64,000 nt of DNA from Brevibacillus dissolubilis (GCF_006170445.1 NZ_VCNA01000003.1:1-64000); one strand, 5' to 3'; counted from the first letter of the stretch, positions 43,012-52,362 are shown. The notes: generated by a model not told the origin, from the sequence alone. Translations and numbers: made by a program.

Positions 43012-43351
43012 TTCCGAATCCTCCTCGTGATGATACGATTTTATTGTAAGCAGGTGATGATTTCGAGATCAGACTGTATTTGTTTTTATAGCCTTTCTTC
43101 TTGTAAAAATCGGCGTCATCATCATCACAGTAATAGACTTGGTTATCCTGCTGCTCCTGGTATTTGCATTCGTCATAAGCGGTCGGTTCTTCCTCAGCGC
43201 ATCCACTGAGGACGGCTGGGATCGAGATGATGCCCGCTACCGCAAGGGCCTTTCTGTGAAATGGGATGTTTGCCAGCTTGACAGGTGCTTCTGTGGAATC
43301 GGCAGCCTTCGCAAAAGAGCGCTCCACCCACTCATTCCAGGTTTGTTTCAT
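42983..43351 (-). CDS. YgiB/DUF1190-like lipoprotein-type protein ending in Gly-Gly
   Basis: The 122-residue product has a hydrophobic segment with lipobox (ALAVAGIISIPAVLSGC, residues 35-51), a Cys- and Asp-rich part (YDECKYQEQQDNQVYYCDDDDADFY) and a glycine-rich C-terminus SRGGFGSGSGGSYGG. The layout matches E. coli YgiB/YjfM, always paired with a YgiC/YjfC ligase. The segment is preceded by 34 residues, so it may be a membrane anchor rather than a processed signal. Start at 43351 with GGGGGAG. The C-terminal Gly-Gly overlaps the start of the ligase gene. Confidence 0.75.
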   Translation of the reverse strand: MKQTWNEWVERSFAKAADSTEAPVKLANIPFHRKALAVAGIISIPAVLSGCAEEEPTAYDECKYQEQQDNQVYYCDDDDADFYKKKGYKNKYSLISKSSPAYNKIVSSRGGFGSGSGGSYGG

Positions 43352-43379
43352 CGTTGTGCTCCCCCTTTTCCCTTCATGT

Positions 43380-43811
43380 TTACTCTGGTTGGACAAAAAT
43401 CAGTACTGCCCCCCGGTCCTCATCTAATATGGTGTAGACCAGCTGGTAGTCACGTCCTGCCAAGACCGTATAGTGATCGAGCAGGCGTGTCGCAAGCGAA
43501 GCCGCATCTTCAAAGGTGCGGGTCTGTACCAACCTCGAATAGCCTTGAGAGATATCGTAGTATTCGGCGGTCAGACCATATACCTGTTGTCCTTCCTTAG
43601 GCAGCAGATGTTTTTTCTCATCGGTTGGCTCCACATATATCACTTCTGCATCTTCATATGCGTTGGACGTATGTTCATATAACACGTTACTCATGATCGT
43701 CGCATCCACCAGCTTGCGGACATGCAGCTCATCGCGGGATACGTCTGCTTCCCGGACCGCTGATGACTGGTCGACATTGCTTCGGTTGATCCATTTGTAC
43801 AACAGGTGCAT
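43380..43811 (-). CDS. hypothetical protein (143 residues) in the amidoligase operon
   Basis: Start at 43811 chosen with AAAGGAG upstream; an extended frame to 43871 lacks a site. The product (MHLLYKWINRSN..., SNVLYEHTSNAYEDAEVIYVEP, ... YQLVYTILDEDRGAVLIFVQPE) is a soluble mixed alpha/beta protein with no signal peptide. The gap to the YgiB-like gene is 28 bases. No family recognised. Confidence 0.6.
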   Translation of the reverse strand: MHLLYKWINRSNVDQSSAVREADVSRDELHVRKLVDATIMSNVLYEHTSNAYEDAEVIYVEPTDEKKHLLPKEGQQVYGLTAEYYDISQGYSRLVQTRTFEDAASLATRLLDHYTVLAGRDYQLVYTILDEDRGAVLIFVQPE

Positions 43812-43931
43812 CCTCGTGCAGCTCCTTTCGCTTTGCTTGTAAACCGATCTTTTGTGAAACCTTCGTGACATTTATGCTTGCATAGGAATTATACGTGACG
43901 GGACGGGGAGGGTTTCAAAATTTTATCCAGA

Positions 43932-44039
43932 TTAACCTCCGTATCCTGACCCTGAACTCCCTTCCCCTTCATGACCTGTCCGGGAACCCTTGCCATACAG
44001 ATGAAAACCGCTGATGCTGCCACTACCGAATCCAGTCAT
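43932..44039 (-). CDS. 35-residue glycine-rich peptide, first gene of the amidoligase operon
   Basis: Short ORF MTGFGSGSISGFHLYGKG... ending SGSGYGG. About 40% glycine, with Ser, and a Gly-Gly end like that of the YgiB-like protein downstream (SGGSYGG). It lies 55 bases after a strong promoter at 44101-44128, and its frame could extend upstream (to 44213) but the promoter rules out the longer form. The ribosome binding site is weak (GTGAG). It may be a substrate of the ATP-grasp ligase three genes downstream. Too short for certainty. Confidence 0.45.
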   Translation of the reverse strand: MTGFGSGSISGFHLYGKGSRTGHEGEGSSGSGYGG

Positions 44040-44100
44040 CTCACGGTTCCGTAGATATTGATTAAAATTCAATCTGCGTAGCCAATCAATATGATACCAG

Positions 44101-44128
44101 AATATACGATATTGTGAAAATTTGTCAA
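44101..44128 (-). promoter_or_regulatory. promoter of the amidoligase operon
   Basis: -35 TTGACA (44123-44128) perfect consensus, 16-base spacer, -10 TATATT (44101-44106). Upstream is a direct repeat of CTATAGAAAA. Confidence 0.7.
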
Positions 44129-44170
44129 TTTTTTTGACATTCATAGAAAAATCTATAGAAAAGCTATAGA

Positions 44171-44200
44171 AAAACCCCCGACTGCGAAAAGCCGGGGGCT
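44171..44200 (-). terminator. terminator of the RND pump operon
   Basis: CCCCCG...CGGGGG stem (with GCC/GGC extension), then TTTTTC on the minus strand. Confidence 0.8.
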
Positions 44201-44233
44201 GGTTCATGATCAAAGAATGAAGTTACACAAGCA

Positions 44234-47200
44234 CTAGACTTTACCGATGGAGATCTCCGTGCTGCTCTCATCCAGTTGCTTCTTCTTTTTACCTCTCAGA
44301 CGGCCTCTGAAGGCGCGGAATCGGGCGAAAAAGCCTTCAAACAGCGAGTAGAGCACCGGTACGAGCACGAGGGTAACCAGCGTGTGGAAGATCAGACCGG
44401 AGATAACCGCAGTCGCCAGCGGAGCTTCAAAATCGGAGCCTTCCGCATACGCGAGCGCCATCGGGAGCATCCCGAGGATCGCGGTCATTTTGGTCATCAA
44501 CACTGGACGGACGCGGTCTTGTGTCCCTCGGATGATCGCTTCACGCAGCTCCATGCCACGAGAGCGCAGCGTGTTGATACGGTCGATCAACAGAATCGCG
44601 TTGGAGACGACGATCCCGATCAGCATGACGATCCCGATGATGGACATCGCGGAGTATTCGCGACCGGTGATGACGAAGCCTGCGATCACCCCGAAGCCTG
44701 CCATCGGCAATGTCAGCATGATGATGAACGGATGCGACAGCTTACCGAATTGGCCGACCATGATGAAGTAGATCAGAATCATCGAGCCGAAGATGACCAG
44801 CAAGCCACTCGTCATGTTTTGGCCTTGCTGCTTGAGGTTACCTGCGATCTCGACGCTAAAGCCGGTAGGCACGTTCATCTCTTTCAGCTTTTTCTGAAGA
44901 GCAGCGGCGACGGTCGTGGTATCTGTTCCTTTCAAGTCAGCAGAGACGGTGATGATCCGGTCTCCATTCTCATGAGCTAAGCTTAAAGGTGTACGGGTAT
45001 AGGTGATATCCACGAGATCGTAGAGCGGCACTTGGGTTCCGTCTGCCGACTTGATCATGACAGTGCGGAGCTGCTCTGGATGCTTCATCCAATCTTCCGG
45101 ATATTGGGCATATACCTCAACATCGACACCGTCTGTGGAGATCTCGGTGACTTTTTCCTCGCCGATGAAGCTGCCCAATTGGTCGACGAGGGAACGTTGG
45201 TCGATACCGAGACGTTCGAGTGTGTCTGTTTTTGGGCGGAGGGAGACTTTTTCCGTCCCTTCCGAAAAGTCGTTGGTCGGATTGGTCACGCCAGGGATGG
45301 TCAACAACAGCTGCTCGACATCTTTGGTCAGTTGGTTGGCAACAGCCAGATCCTTCCCTTTGATTGCGACGGCAACCGGAGCATCGCTTGCGGATTGACC
45401 GGCGGCAGATGCCTTTTCCGTACCTGGGATAGTGGCGAGGGTATCTTGAATCAGCTCTTGCACCTCTTTTTTGCCGCGTTCGCGCTCGGTTTTCGGCACG
45501 AGCGTGATGAAGAGGCTGAGCTCTTCCTTGCCACCCATGATAAAGGTCTGCTTGATTTCTTTATACTCGGCCAGCTTGGCTTCTGCCTGGGCGATGACCT
45601 GTTTGCTTTCTTCGATCTTTGTTCCTTTTGGCAGTTCGATGCGGGCGCGGATGGAATTCTCATTCGGGTCCATTGCAAAACCGCCGTTTACCATCGGTGC
45701 CAAGACGGCCGTGCTGGCGAGGATGAGAACAGCACCCAAGATGGTCAGCCAACGGAAGCGTAAGCACCAGTGGAGCAGGCCGTTGAACAGGCGGATGAGC
45801 AGACCCTGCTTCGGTCCGTGCCCCTCCTCCAGATGAACCGATTTATCCTTGCGCAGGAAACGGTCAGAGAAGATCGGCACGAAGAAGAACGCTGCGATGG
45901 TCGATGAGGTGATCGCCGCTGTAACCGTAAATGCAATCGTCTCAAAAATCGGTGCCATCGCTTCATCGAAGTCAGCGAGCACCATCGGCAGGAAGACGAC
46001 CACCATGGTGATCTGTGAGACGATAACCGGGGCGAATACCTCACGCGTCCCTTTGATGATCGCGCTGGTCAGCTCCTCGCCTCTTTCCCTGAACTGATAG
46101 ATACTTTCTAATACAACGATCGCTGCGTCTACGATCAGACCGACCGAGAGACTGAGTGAGATCAGTGTAATCATGTCAATCTCGTAGCCGAACGTTTTCA
46201 ATGCGATAAAGGTCATCAAAACAGAGAGCGGCAGGGTCGTCGCGATGACGAGCGTGACGCGCCAGTTGCGCAGGAAGACCAGCAGAATGATAACGGCCAG
46301 AGCACCACCGATGCTGACATCACGGCTCAGGTTGCTGACCGCATGCTGGACGAAGGACGCTGTCTCATAGACGGTATCGAGCTGATACATGCCATTGGCT
46401 TCTGCATTGATCGCTGCCACTTCTTGTTCGACGAGACGCTGGGTCGGGATGATCTCGGCGTCGGCATTTCGTTTGACTTGAAGGAAAATAAACGGTTTGC
46501 CTTGGTACAACGCGACCGATTTTTCATTGTCTGTGCCTCGGTTGTCCTCGACGACAGCCAATTGGGAGAGCGAGATGGTGCCTTGCGGTGTCTCGATCGG
46601 TACTTGGTTCAGCTCAGTGATGTTGTGCAAGGTGTTGTCTACCTCGACAACGGTATTGTAGCCGTCATTGGAAAGTGTGCCAAGCGCCTGCTTCCAGTTG
46701 GTGTCGCGCAGCTGGTCTACCACGTCTTGTGGACTGATGCTATAAGCGGCGAGACGCTCCGGCTGAAAAATAATCGTGACCTGGTTGGACAGGCTGCCCT
46801 CGTCAACCTCCACTTTTTTGACGCCTTCTATCGCTTCGAGGCGGTCTTTGAGCTTGGTGTTGGCTAAGGCCAGATTGGCATGCGGATCCACACCGGTCAG
46901 AGCGTACGCGATCAGTTCTTCGTCACCAAAATCGTATTGGATGACATCTACGTAAGTGATCTGTTCCGGAAAATCGTTACGCAGGCGGTTTACGACGCTT
47001 TCGATCTTTTGTTTGGCTTCAATCCCCTGCCCGTCGTTGGCCTGGATTTGGATATCGACGTATCCGGTGCTGGAGGTTGAGGTGAATTCTTTGATTTCAG
47101 GGAGACCCTTGATCTCTTTTTCAATCTTATCGGTAATCTTCTCTTCCATCTCTTCTGGTGGCAATGTTCCGCCGGAGACGGTGATGCCCAGGTATGGAAG

Positions 47201-47326
47201 ATTGGTTTTTGGCACGAGGTAGACCTTGAAGCTGAGGAACGCTCCGATCCCTGCGAAAATCAGCATAAACGTCAAGAGATAAACGATCAGTTTACGCCTC
47301 ATGAAAAAATTGAGTATCGCTTCCAT
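44234..47326 (-). CDS. RND efflux transporter (AcrB/SwrC type)
   Basis: The 1030-residue proton-driven pump of the HAE-1/HME group: one N-terminal helix (LIVYLLTFMLIFAGIGAFLSF), a large extracytoplasmic porter domain, then helices 2-6 (about 325-530), a second porter domain and helices 8-12. Asp in the helix-4 stretch SVGLIVDAAIVVLESIYQ (near 400) is the proton site. Full-length. In Firmicutes this group is SwrC/YerP (surfactin and drug efflux). The start at 47326 has AAAGGAG. The adaptor gene lies just upstream (4 bases), forming an operon. There is no TolC-type protein, as expected. Confidence 0.93.
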   Translation of the reverse strand: MEAILNFFMRRKLIVYLLTFMLIFAGIGAFLSFKVYLVPKTNLPYLGITVSGGTLPPEEMEEKITDKIEKEIKGLPEIKEFTSTSSTGYVDIQIQANDGQGIEAKQKIESVVNRLRNDFPEQITYVDVIQYDFGDEELIAYALTGVDPHANLALANTKLKDRLEAIEGVKKVEVDEGSLSNQVTIIFQPERLAAYSISPQDVVDQLRDTNWKQALGTLSNDGYNTVVEVDNTLHNITELNQVPIETPQGTISLSQLAVVEDNRGTDNEKSVALYQGKPFIFLQVKRNADAEIIPTQRLVEQEVAAINAEANGMYQLDTVYETASFVQHAVSNLSRDVSIGGALAVIILLVFLRNWRVTLVIATTLPLSVLMTFIALKTFGYEIDMITLISLSLSVGLIVDAAIVVLESIYQFRERGEELTSAIIKGTREVFAPVIVSQITMVVVFLPMVLADFDEAMAPIFETIAFTVTAAITSSTIAAFFFVPIFSDRFLRKDKSVHLEEGHGPKQGLLIRLFNGLLHWCLRFRWLTILGAVLILASTAVLAPMVNGGFAMDPNENSIRARIELPKGTKIEESKQVIAQAEAKLAEYKEIKQTFIMGGKEELSLFITLVPKTERERGKKEVQELIQDTLATIPGTEKASAAGQSASDAPVAVAIKGKDLAVANQLTKDVEQLLLTIPGVTNPTNDFSEGTEKVSLRPKTDTLERLGIDQRSLVDQLGSFIGEEKVTEISTDGVDVEVYAQYPEDWMKHPEQLRTVMIKSADGTQVPLYDLVDITYTRTPLSLAHENGDRIITVSADLKGTDTTTVAAALQKKLKEMNVPTGFSVEIAGNLKQQGQNMTSGLLVIFGSMILIYFIMVGQFGKLSHPFIIMLTLPMAGFGVIAGFVITGREYSAMSIIGIVMLIGIVVSNAILLIDRINTLRSRGMELREAIIRGTQDRVRPVLMTKMTAILGMLPMALAYAEGSDFEAPLATAVISGLIFHTLVTLVLVPVLYSLFEGFFARFRAFRGRLRGKKKKQLDESSTEISIGKV

Positions 47327-47330
47327 CGGT

Positions 47331-48572
47331 TTATTCTCCTTTCGCGACGACCTTTTCTCCATCGACGTAATAGGTCAGGCCGGCCGCGATCAGCTTGTCG
47401 CCTTCTTTGATGCCGGAGAGGATTTCAATCCGTTCGTCAAACACCTGCCCAACTTCCACCTGACGCTTCTTGACGACGCCGTTCTCGACGGCGAGCACGT
47501 AGCGGGTGGATTCTTGAATCCCTACGGCCTCAATCGGTACGACCAGACCGCGCAGCTTGCGTGGAATCTGGACGTTGGCGATCATGCCGCCGCGCCATTC
47601 GCCCTGTGGGTTGGGTGCAATGATTTCGACACGGTATTTGCCTGTTTTGTTGTCAATGACCGGGGAGACGAACTGGATCGTGCCTGTTGTCTTGGTGCCC
47701 GTGTCACCTGCAAGGGTCACTTTTTCCCCTTCTTTAAATTGGGTGATGGTTTCATTGGTGACATCGAGCGCCACCTTCACGCTGGACAGATCGACGAGGT
47801 GGATCACACTTTGGCCCGGGCTTGTCATTTCACCCACATGTGGGATGACTTCCACAATCGTACCGTCAAAAGGAGCGGTGATTTTGGTCTCGCGCAGGGT
47901 CTGCTGAGCACGCGCCACTTCGCTGGTCGCCTGTTTGTAGGTAGCATCGATGCGGGCGATGTCCTCTGGCTCTGCCCCCTTGAGCAAGGTGTCGAGGCCG
48001 ATTTGTTCGTTCTTCACGCGGCGTTCTGCTGCGTCGACCGCCTGCTTGAGCTGGTCGAGGTCGTTTTGGGCAATGGCCCCGCCTTGGAGCAGGATTTGGC
48101 CTTGGGCGTAATCCTTTTTGGCCTTATTAAGATCCTGCTGGGCACCTGAGAGAGCAAGGCGCTGTTGCGCGATCGCTTCGGTGGATGCACCTTTGAGAGT
48201 TTCCCGGCGTTGGATCGTAGACTGCGTGACTTGACCCGACGCCGCTTCTACGGCCTTCTCATAGTAGCTGGTATCAAGCGAAGCCAGCAATTGACCTTTT
48301 TTTACGCGTTTCCCCTTTTCCGCGTTAAGTGAGACGATTTTACCCGCTGTGCCGAATGCAAGCTCCAAGTCTTGCTTGGCTTCGATAATTCCGGTAGATG
48401 TGAACAGGATCGGCTTGCTGTTCTTCTGCACCGTATAGACGTTCACGATCTTTTCCTTTTGCTGCTCCTGCTTCTCGGTTGTCTGACTTGGGTCAGCGGC
48501 TGTTTCACTGCCACAACCGGTAACGGTCGTCACGAGAACAGCAGACAAAAGTAAGGCAAGTGGCTTTTTCAA
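47331..48572 (-). CDS. RND adaptor (membrane fusion lipoprotein)
   Basis: A 413-residue lipoprotein: signal and lipobox LLLSAVLVTTVTGC near residue 20, then HlyD-like lipoyl domain halves (FGTAGKIVSLNAEKGKRVKKGQLLASLDTSYYEKAV near 75-110; APFDGTIVEVIPHVGEMTSPG near 235), a coiled-coil hairpin (115-215) and a beta-barrel (270-360). TTG start at 48572 with GGAGG upstream. It binds the outside of the membrane and couples with the RND pump four bases downstream. Confidence 0.9.
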   Translation of the reverse strand: MKKPLALLLSAVLVTTVTGCGSETAADPSQTTEKQEQQKEKIVNVYTVQKNSKPILFTSTGIIEAKQDLELAFGTAGKIVSLNAEKGKRVKKGQLLASLDTSYYEKAVEAASGQVTQSTIQRRETLKGASTEAIAQQRLALSGAQQDLNKAKKDYAQGQILLQGGAIAQNDLDQLKQAVDAAERRVKNEQIGLDTLLKGAEPEDIARIDATYKQATSEVARAQQTLRETKITAPFDGTIVEVIPHVGEMTSPGQSVIHLVDLSSVKVALDVTNETITQFKEGEKVTLAGDTGTKTTGTIQFVSPVIDNKTGKYRVEIIAPNPQGEWRGGMIANVQIPRKLRGLVVPIEAVGIQESTRYVLAVENGVVKKRQVEVGQVFDERIEILSGIKEGDKLIAAGLTYYVDGEKVVAKGE

Positions 48573-48684
48573 AACTTGTTCCTCCATCTCTATATTCCTT
48601 TATCTATATATTTACAGATTGGCACAAATAATGTTAACAGTCAATGGATGTAGATAAGATCAGCCCTGAGACGGAGAAAAGCCG

Positions 48685-49806
48685 CTACTCTAATTCAAGC
48701 AGCGGCGAAACCTCTCTCATACTAAAGATAATCCCCAACGCAATCATATTGGATAAAAGCGAACTGCCTCCATAGCTGATAAAGGGCAGCGTCAGCCCGG
48801 TAATCGGTGACAGTCCGATGTTCATCCCGATATTGACGAACACCTGAAACACCCACATCGTCACCATCCCGCTGATAAAAAAGCTGGCAAACGGGTCAGG
48901 TGTCTTCATCGCCCAATGCACGAGCCGGTAAAATAAGAGAAAATAGAGCATCAACAACAGACTGGCCCCGATGAAGCCCCACTGGTGTGCAATCGTAGCA
49001 AAAATGAAGTCGGTATGCTTCTCTGGGAGCTTGCCTGCTTTGGATGCCAGCATGTAAAGGATTCCTGCCCCTGTCAGCTGGCCGCTGCCGACGATCTTGC
49101 GGGCTTGAATGTACTGGTAGCCTGCCCCAAGCGGATCATCTTCCGGATGCATGAACGAGGTGAGACGCTCGAACTGGTGTGGCCGGACGACTTCAAAAAA
49201 AGCGGTGGGCGAAATCACATACAGGATATACAAGGAGATCCCCACGATACAGGCCCCTGCTATCGCGGTGATCGGCACCCATTTGGCCAAGCGGGTCAGA
49301 ATCAGAAAGCATCCCAGCATAGAAAAATAGATCAGTGCCATGCCCAGATCCGGCTGCACCAGCACAAGTCCGGTCGGGATGATCAGGACAACCGCGGTTT
49401 TTGCCAAGTCTTTGGTTTTGATAAAATGCCCCTTGTTCTGCTCATAGAAGCGTGCAAGCAGCAAAAGCGTGGTGATGCGGGTCACTTCGGAGGGTTGGAT
49501 GTTGAGGATTCCGAGATCAATCCAGCTAAGCGCCCCGTTGACTTTTTTTCCAAGGACAAAGACACTCATCAAAAAAACAATCCCACACACATAGAGGATC
49601 GGGGCATGTTTGGCGAGGAACCGGTAATCACATTTGCTTAGTACAAGCGCGACGATACCACCGAGGATCATATAAAATACTTGTTTGATAAAGAAATCAG
49701 AGCCGGGCATGTCCATTGTGGCATGGAACAGTGCTGTGAGACTTGCGATCAGTAAGCCGATCACGGCGAAATTTATCAGGTAGTCGCGTTTGACAATCTC
49801 TTGCAT
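48685..49806 (-). CDS. SEDS protein, RodA/FtsW/SpoVE family
   Basis: A 373-residue peptidoglycan glycosyltransferase or flippase-type integral membrane protein with about 10 helices. Family marks: LGILNIQPSEVTRITTLLLLARFY near 95-118, VLVQPDLGMALIYF near 148, the RPHQFERLTSFMHPEDDPLGAGYQ loop near 213-235 (SEDS large loop), and GLTLPFISYGGSSLLSNMIALG near 335. It is more like RodA than FtsW in length and loop. No partner class B penicillin-binding protein lies next to it. Its promoter region is just before the long inverted repeat at 49843. Confidence 0.88.
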   Translation of the reverse strand: MQEIVKRDYLINFAVIGLLIASLTALFHATMDMPGSDFFIKQVFYMILGGIVALVLSKCDYRFLAKHAPILYVCGIVFLMSVFVLGKKVNGALSWIDLGILNIQPSEVTRITTLLLLARFYEQNKGHFIKTKDLAKTAVVLIIPTGLVLVQPDLGMALIYFSMLGCFLILTRLAKWVPITAIAGACIVGISLYILYVISPTAFFEVVRPHQFERLTSFMHPEDDPLGAGYQYIQARKIVGSGQLTGAGILYMLASKAGKLPEKHTDFIFATIAHQWGFIGASLLLMLYFLLFYRLVHWAMKTPDPFASFFISGMVTMWVFQVFVNIGMNIGLSPITGLTLPFISYGGSSLLSNMIALGIIFSMREVSPLLELE

Positions 49807-49842
49807 GGGCGATCGCCTCCTTTTAAGGGAGTCAACGGGTAG

Positions 49843-50010
49843 TTTGCCCCGATTTTCCTGTTTCCATGTGTCGGGGGTGCGGTGGGGCGTGGGGTATATC
49901 TGTTTTCCAGTCGCCTTTCCCCCCCATTCGGGGGGCCGGTCTCCTTACAAACAGATATACCCCACGCCTACGCGACCTTGGTACAGGAAAAGGGAAAGAT
50001 CGGGGCAAAA
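49843..50010. repeat. long inverted repeat A (family of long hairpins)
   Basis: Outer arms TTTGCCCCGAT (49843-49853) and ATCGGGGCAAA (49999-50009), then TTTTCCTGT (49853-49861) against ACAGGAAAA, then a perfect 20-base stem (49886-49905 and 49949-49968; core GTGGGGTATATC), and an inner CCCCCC-attc-GGGGGG hairpin. Total 168 bases, no coding potential. It shares its loop ends (ttccagtcgcctttcc, ccggtctccttac) with element B. Confidence 0.75.
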
Positions 50011-50223
50011 ATGAATAAGGAAATAGAAAAAACAAAAGGATTCGGAAAGCTTGTTCACAGTGACTTTAATAATTGTCATGATATTAACCGGTACGAGATT
50101 GTCTAGCACAATGCTGAATATAGACAGCCTCCTCGTTATATGGGACAGCATCTGTTTTTCTTTTATCATTATTGTCCTTTCTGTCTTTAAAGCTTTTTCT
50201 TTTTAATAACATCCACTGTTTGC

Positions 50224-50319
50224 CAGAGTGAGAGGAGAAAGCATCTGTTTGTAAGGAGACCGGCTGAACGAAGTGAGGGAAAGGCGACTGGAAAACAGAT
50301 GCTTTCTCCTCTCACTCTG
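50224..50319. repeat. long inverted repeat B (inverted copy of the loop of A)
   Basis: 27-base perfect arms at 50224-50250 and 50293-50319 (ends CAGAGTGAGAGG / CCTCTCACTCTG). The 42-base loop (gtaaggagaccgg...gggaaaggcgactgga) is the reverse complement of the loop of element A over its outer parts, while the arms differ. There is no gene in 50014-50223 or 50320-50354. Confidence 0.75.
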
Positions 50320-50351
50320 TCCCCCCCAGTCCAATTAAAAATGAAAACAGC

Positions 50352-50387
50352 AAAAAAGCCGTCGGCACACATACCAACGGCTTTTTC
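50352..50387 (-). terminator. terminator of the pepF gene
   Basis: AAAAAAGCCGTCGG and CCAACGGCTTTTT stem with T-runs. Confidence 0.75.
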
Positions 50388-50412
50388 GTATTGAAAAGAC
50401 GAGATGACTTCC

Positions 50413-52224
50413 CTACTTCACACCTACCAACTGCTCCAACTCGTCGAGCAGTTCGCCGAACACCTTCAGAGCTTCTTCGATCGGTTCTGGTGTCGTCATA
50501 TCGACGCCTGCTTTTTTGAGCAATTCCAGTGGGAAATCAGAGCCACCGCTTTTGAGGAAGTTGAGGTAACGGTCTACGGCTGGCTGACCTTGTTCCAGGA
50601 TTTGATGGGCAAGGCTGGTTGCTGCAGAGAAACCAGTCGCGTATTTGTACACATAGAAATTGTTGTAGAAATGCGGGATGCGGGACCAGTCAAGGTTGGC
50701 CTCTTCGTCAATCACCATTTCAGGACCATAGTACTTCTTATTAAGCTCGCCGTAGGTGGCAGTCAGGCTGTCAGCGGTCAGGGCTTCGCCTGCTTCCACT
50801 TGCTCATGGATGCTCTTCTCGAATTCAGCGAGCATGGTCTGACGGTATACGGTACCGCGGAATTGCTCCAAGTAGTGGATCAGCAGATACATGCGTTTTT
50901 CTTTTTCCTTGGTCTGATCCAGCAGGTGATGCATCAACAGTGCTTCGTTGAGAGTAGATGCCACTTCTGCTACGAAAATGCGGTAGCCCGCATATGTATA
51001 CGGCTGATTTTTGTTGGAAAAGAAGCTGTGCAGAGCGTGACCCATCTCATGCGCGAGGGTGAACATATCGTTGAGATTGGATTGATAATTCATCAATACA
51101 TACGGATGCGCAGCATAGGTACCCCATGAGTAGGCACCACTGGTTTTGTTCTGGTTTTCGTAGACATCAATCCAGCCGGAGGTGAAGCCTTCTTCGAGAA
51201 CCTTGGAATATTCCTCGCCGAGCGGGCGGAGTGATTCTTGGATTGTCGCAACTGCGTCCTGATACGGCACTTCTGCATCCATCTCTTCGACAAGCGGTGC
51301 AAACAGGTCGTACATACGGAGCTCGTCGAGGCCGAGCATTTTTTTGCGGAGACCCATGTAGCGGTGCAGCAGTGGAAGCTGGCCATGCACGGCTTTAATC
51401 AGGTTATCGTAGACAGACTGCTCGATGTTGTCCCCGAAAAGTGCAGCTTTCAGTGCGGACTCATGCTTGCGGGTTCTTGCATAAAACACATCGCGCTTCA
51501 CTGCTGATGTAAGCGTGGCAGCAATGGTATTGCGCTTTTCGCCGTAGGTGGCATACATCGCTTTGAAAGCGTCATGGCGGACACGGCGGTCTTTGCTCTC
51601 CAGGAACTGGACGTAGCGGCCTTTGGTCAGCTCTACCTCTTCTCCCTGTTCATTGACGATATATGGGAATTTCATGTCGGCGTTATTGAGCATGGAGAAA
51701 ATCTTGGATGGAGCACCTGCCAGTTCACTTACGCTGGCGAGCAACGCTTCCTCAGAGGCACTCAGCGTATGAGGCTTGCCGCGCAGGATTTCATTCAGGT
51801 ATTTGTCGTAATGCTCCAAGCCTGGCTCGCTTTCACGCAGCTGTTGCATCTGATCATCCGGGATCGCTAGAATTTCAGGCTGGATGAACGAGGTTGCACT
51901 GCTGACTTGAGTGCTCAGGCTGGCCGCGCGGTCGGTCAGTGCCTGATATGTGGAATTGGTATTGTCTTCGTCGCGGCGCATACGGGCGTAGACATAGATT
52001 TTTTCGATGTATTGCGAGATTACTTCCTCAAGTTTCAGCGTCTCAAGCAGGCTTTGACCGGACTCTGCCAAGGTGTTCTGCTTGGCTTGTACTTTATCGA
52101 GCAACTGCTTGGTGGTGGCAAAGTCCTTTTCCCAGTCAGCATCACTCGCATAGATATCTTCGAGCTTCCATTTGGACTCCGCAGGGATTTCGCTTCGTTT
52201 CGGGAGAGCTTTGGTTTTATTCAC
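50413..52224 (-). CDS. pepF: oligoendopeptidase F (M3 metallopeptidase)
   Basis: A 603-residue cytoplasmic zinc oligopeptidase that degrades peptides of 7-17 residues. The active site HEMGHALHSFF lies near residue 390 and the third ligand Glu follows in VAEVASTLNEALL near 415. Full family length. The GTG at 52224 is chosen because AAAAGGAG lies 8 bases upstream; the longer ATG-started frame has no site. Monocistronic. Confidence 0.93.
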   Translation of the reverse strand: MNKTKALPKRSEIPAESKWKLEDIYASDADWEKDFATTKQLLDKVQAKQNTLAESGQSLLETLKLEEVISQYIEKIYVYARMRRDEDNTNSTYQALTDRAASLSTQVSSATSFIQPEILAIPDDQMQQLRESEPGLEHYDKYLNEILRGKPHTLSASEEALLASVSELAGAPSKIFSMLNNADMKFPYIVNEQGEEVELTKGRYVQFLESKDRRVRHDAFKAMYATYGEKRNTIAATLTSAVKRDVFYARTRKHESALKAALFGDNIEQSVYDNLIKAVHGQLPLLHRYMGLRKKMLGLDELRMYDLFAPLVEEMDAEVPYQDAVATIQESLRPLGEEYSKVLEEGFTSGWIDVYENQNKTSGAYSWGTYAAHPYVLMNYQSNLNDMFTLAHEMGHALHSFFSNKNQPYTYAGYRIFVAEVASTLNEALLMHHLLDQTKEKEKRMYLLIHYLEQFRGTVYRQTMLAEFEKSIHEQVEAGEALTADSLTATYGELNKKYYGPEMVIDEEANLDWSRIPHFYNNFYVYKYATGFSAATSLAHQILEQGQPAVDRYLNFLKSGGSDFPLELLKKAGVDMTTPEPIEEALKVFGELLDELEQLVGVK

Positions 52225-52326
52225 ACGGGTCACTCCTTTTCCACTTGTTGGCTGGTCTTTCATTTCATCGTACAACATCTTAGAGGTGGTTACAAATTTA
52301 TCTACCTACATAATATGCTCATGCCC

Positions 52327-52362
52327 GCAAAAAAAACCGCTTCCTGCCAAAGTTGGCGCAGA
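52327..52362 (-). terminator. terminator of the UDP-glucose dehydrogenase gene
   Basis: GCTTC...GCC-AACTTT-GGC...GAAGC stem followed by GGTTTTTTTT on the minus strand. Confidence 0.7.

Noticed and set aside
47301-48149. 282-codon plus-strand frame opposite the RND adaptor
   Set aside because: Antisense shadow with no ribosome binding site and no recognisable domain.
49843-50319. CRISPR array or IS element at the palindromes
   Set aside because: No regularly spaced direct repeats and no transposase; only two hairpins in opposite orientation.
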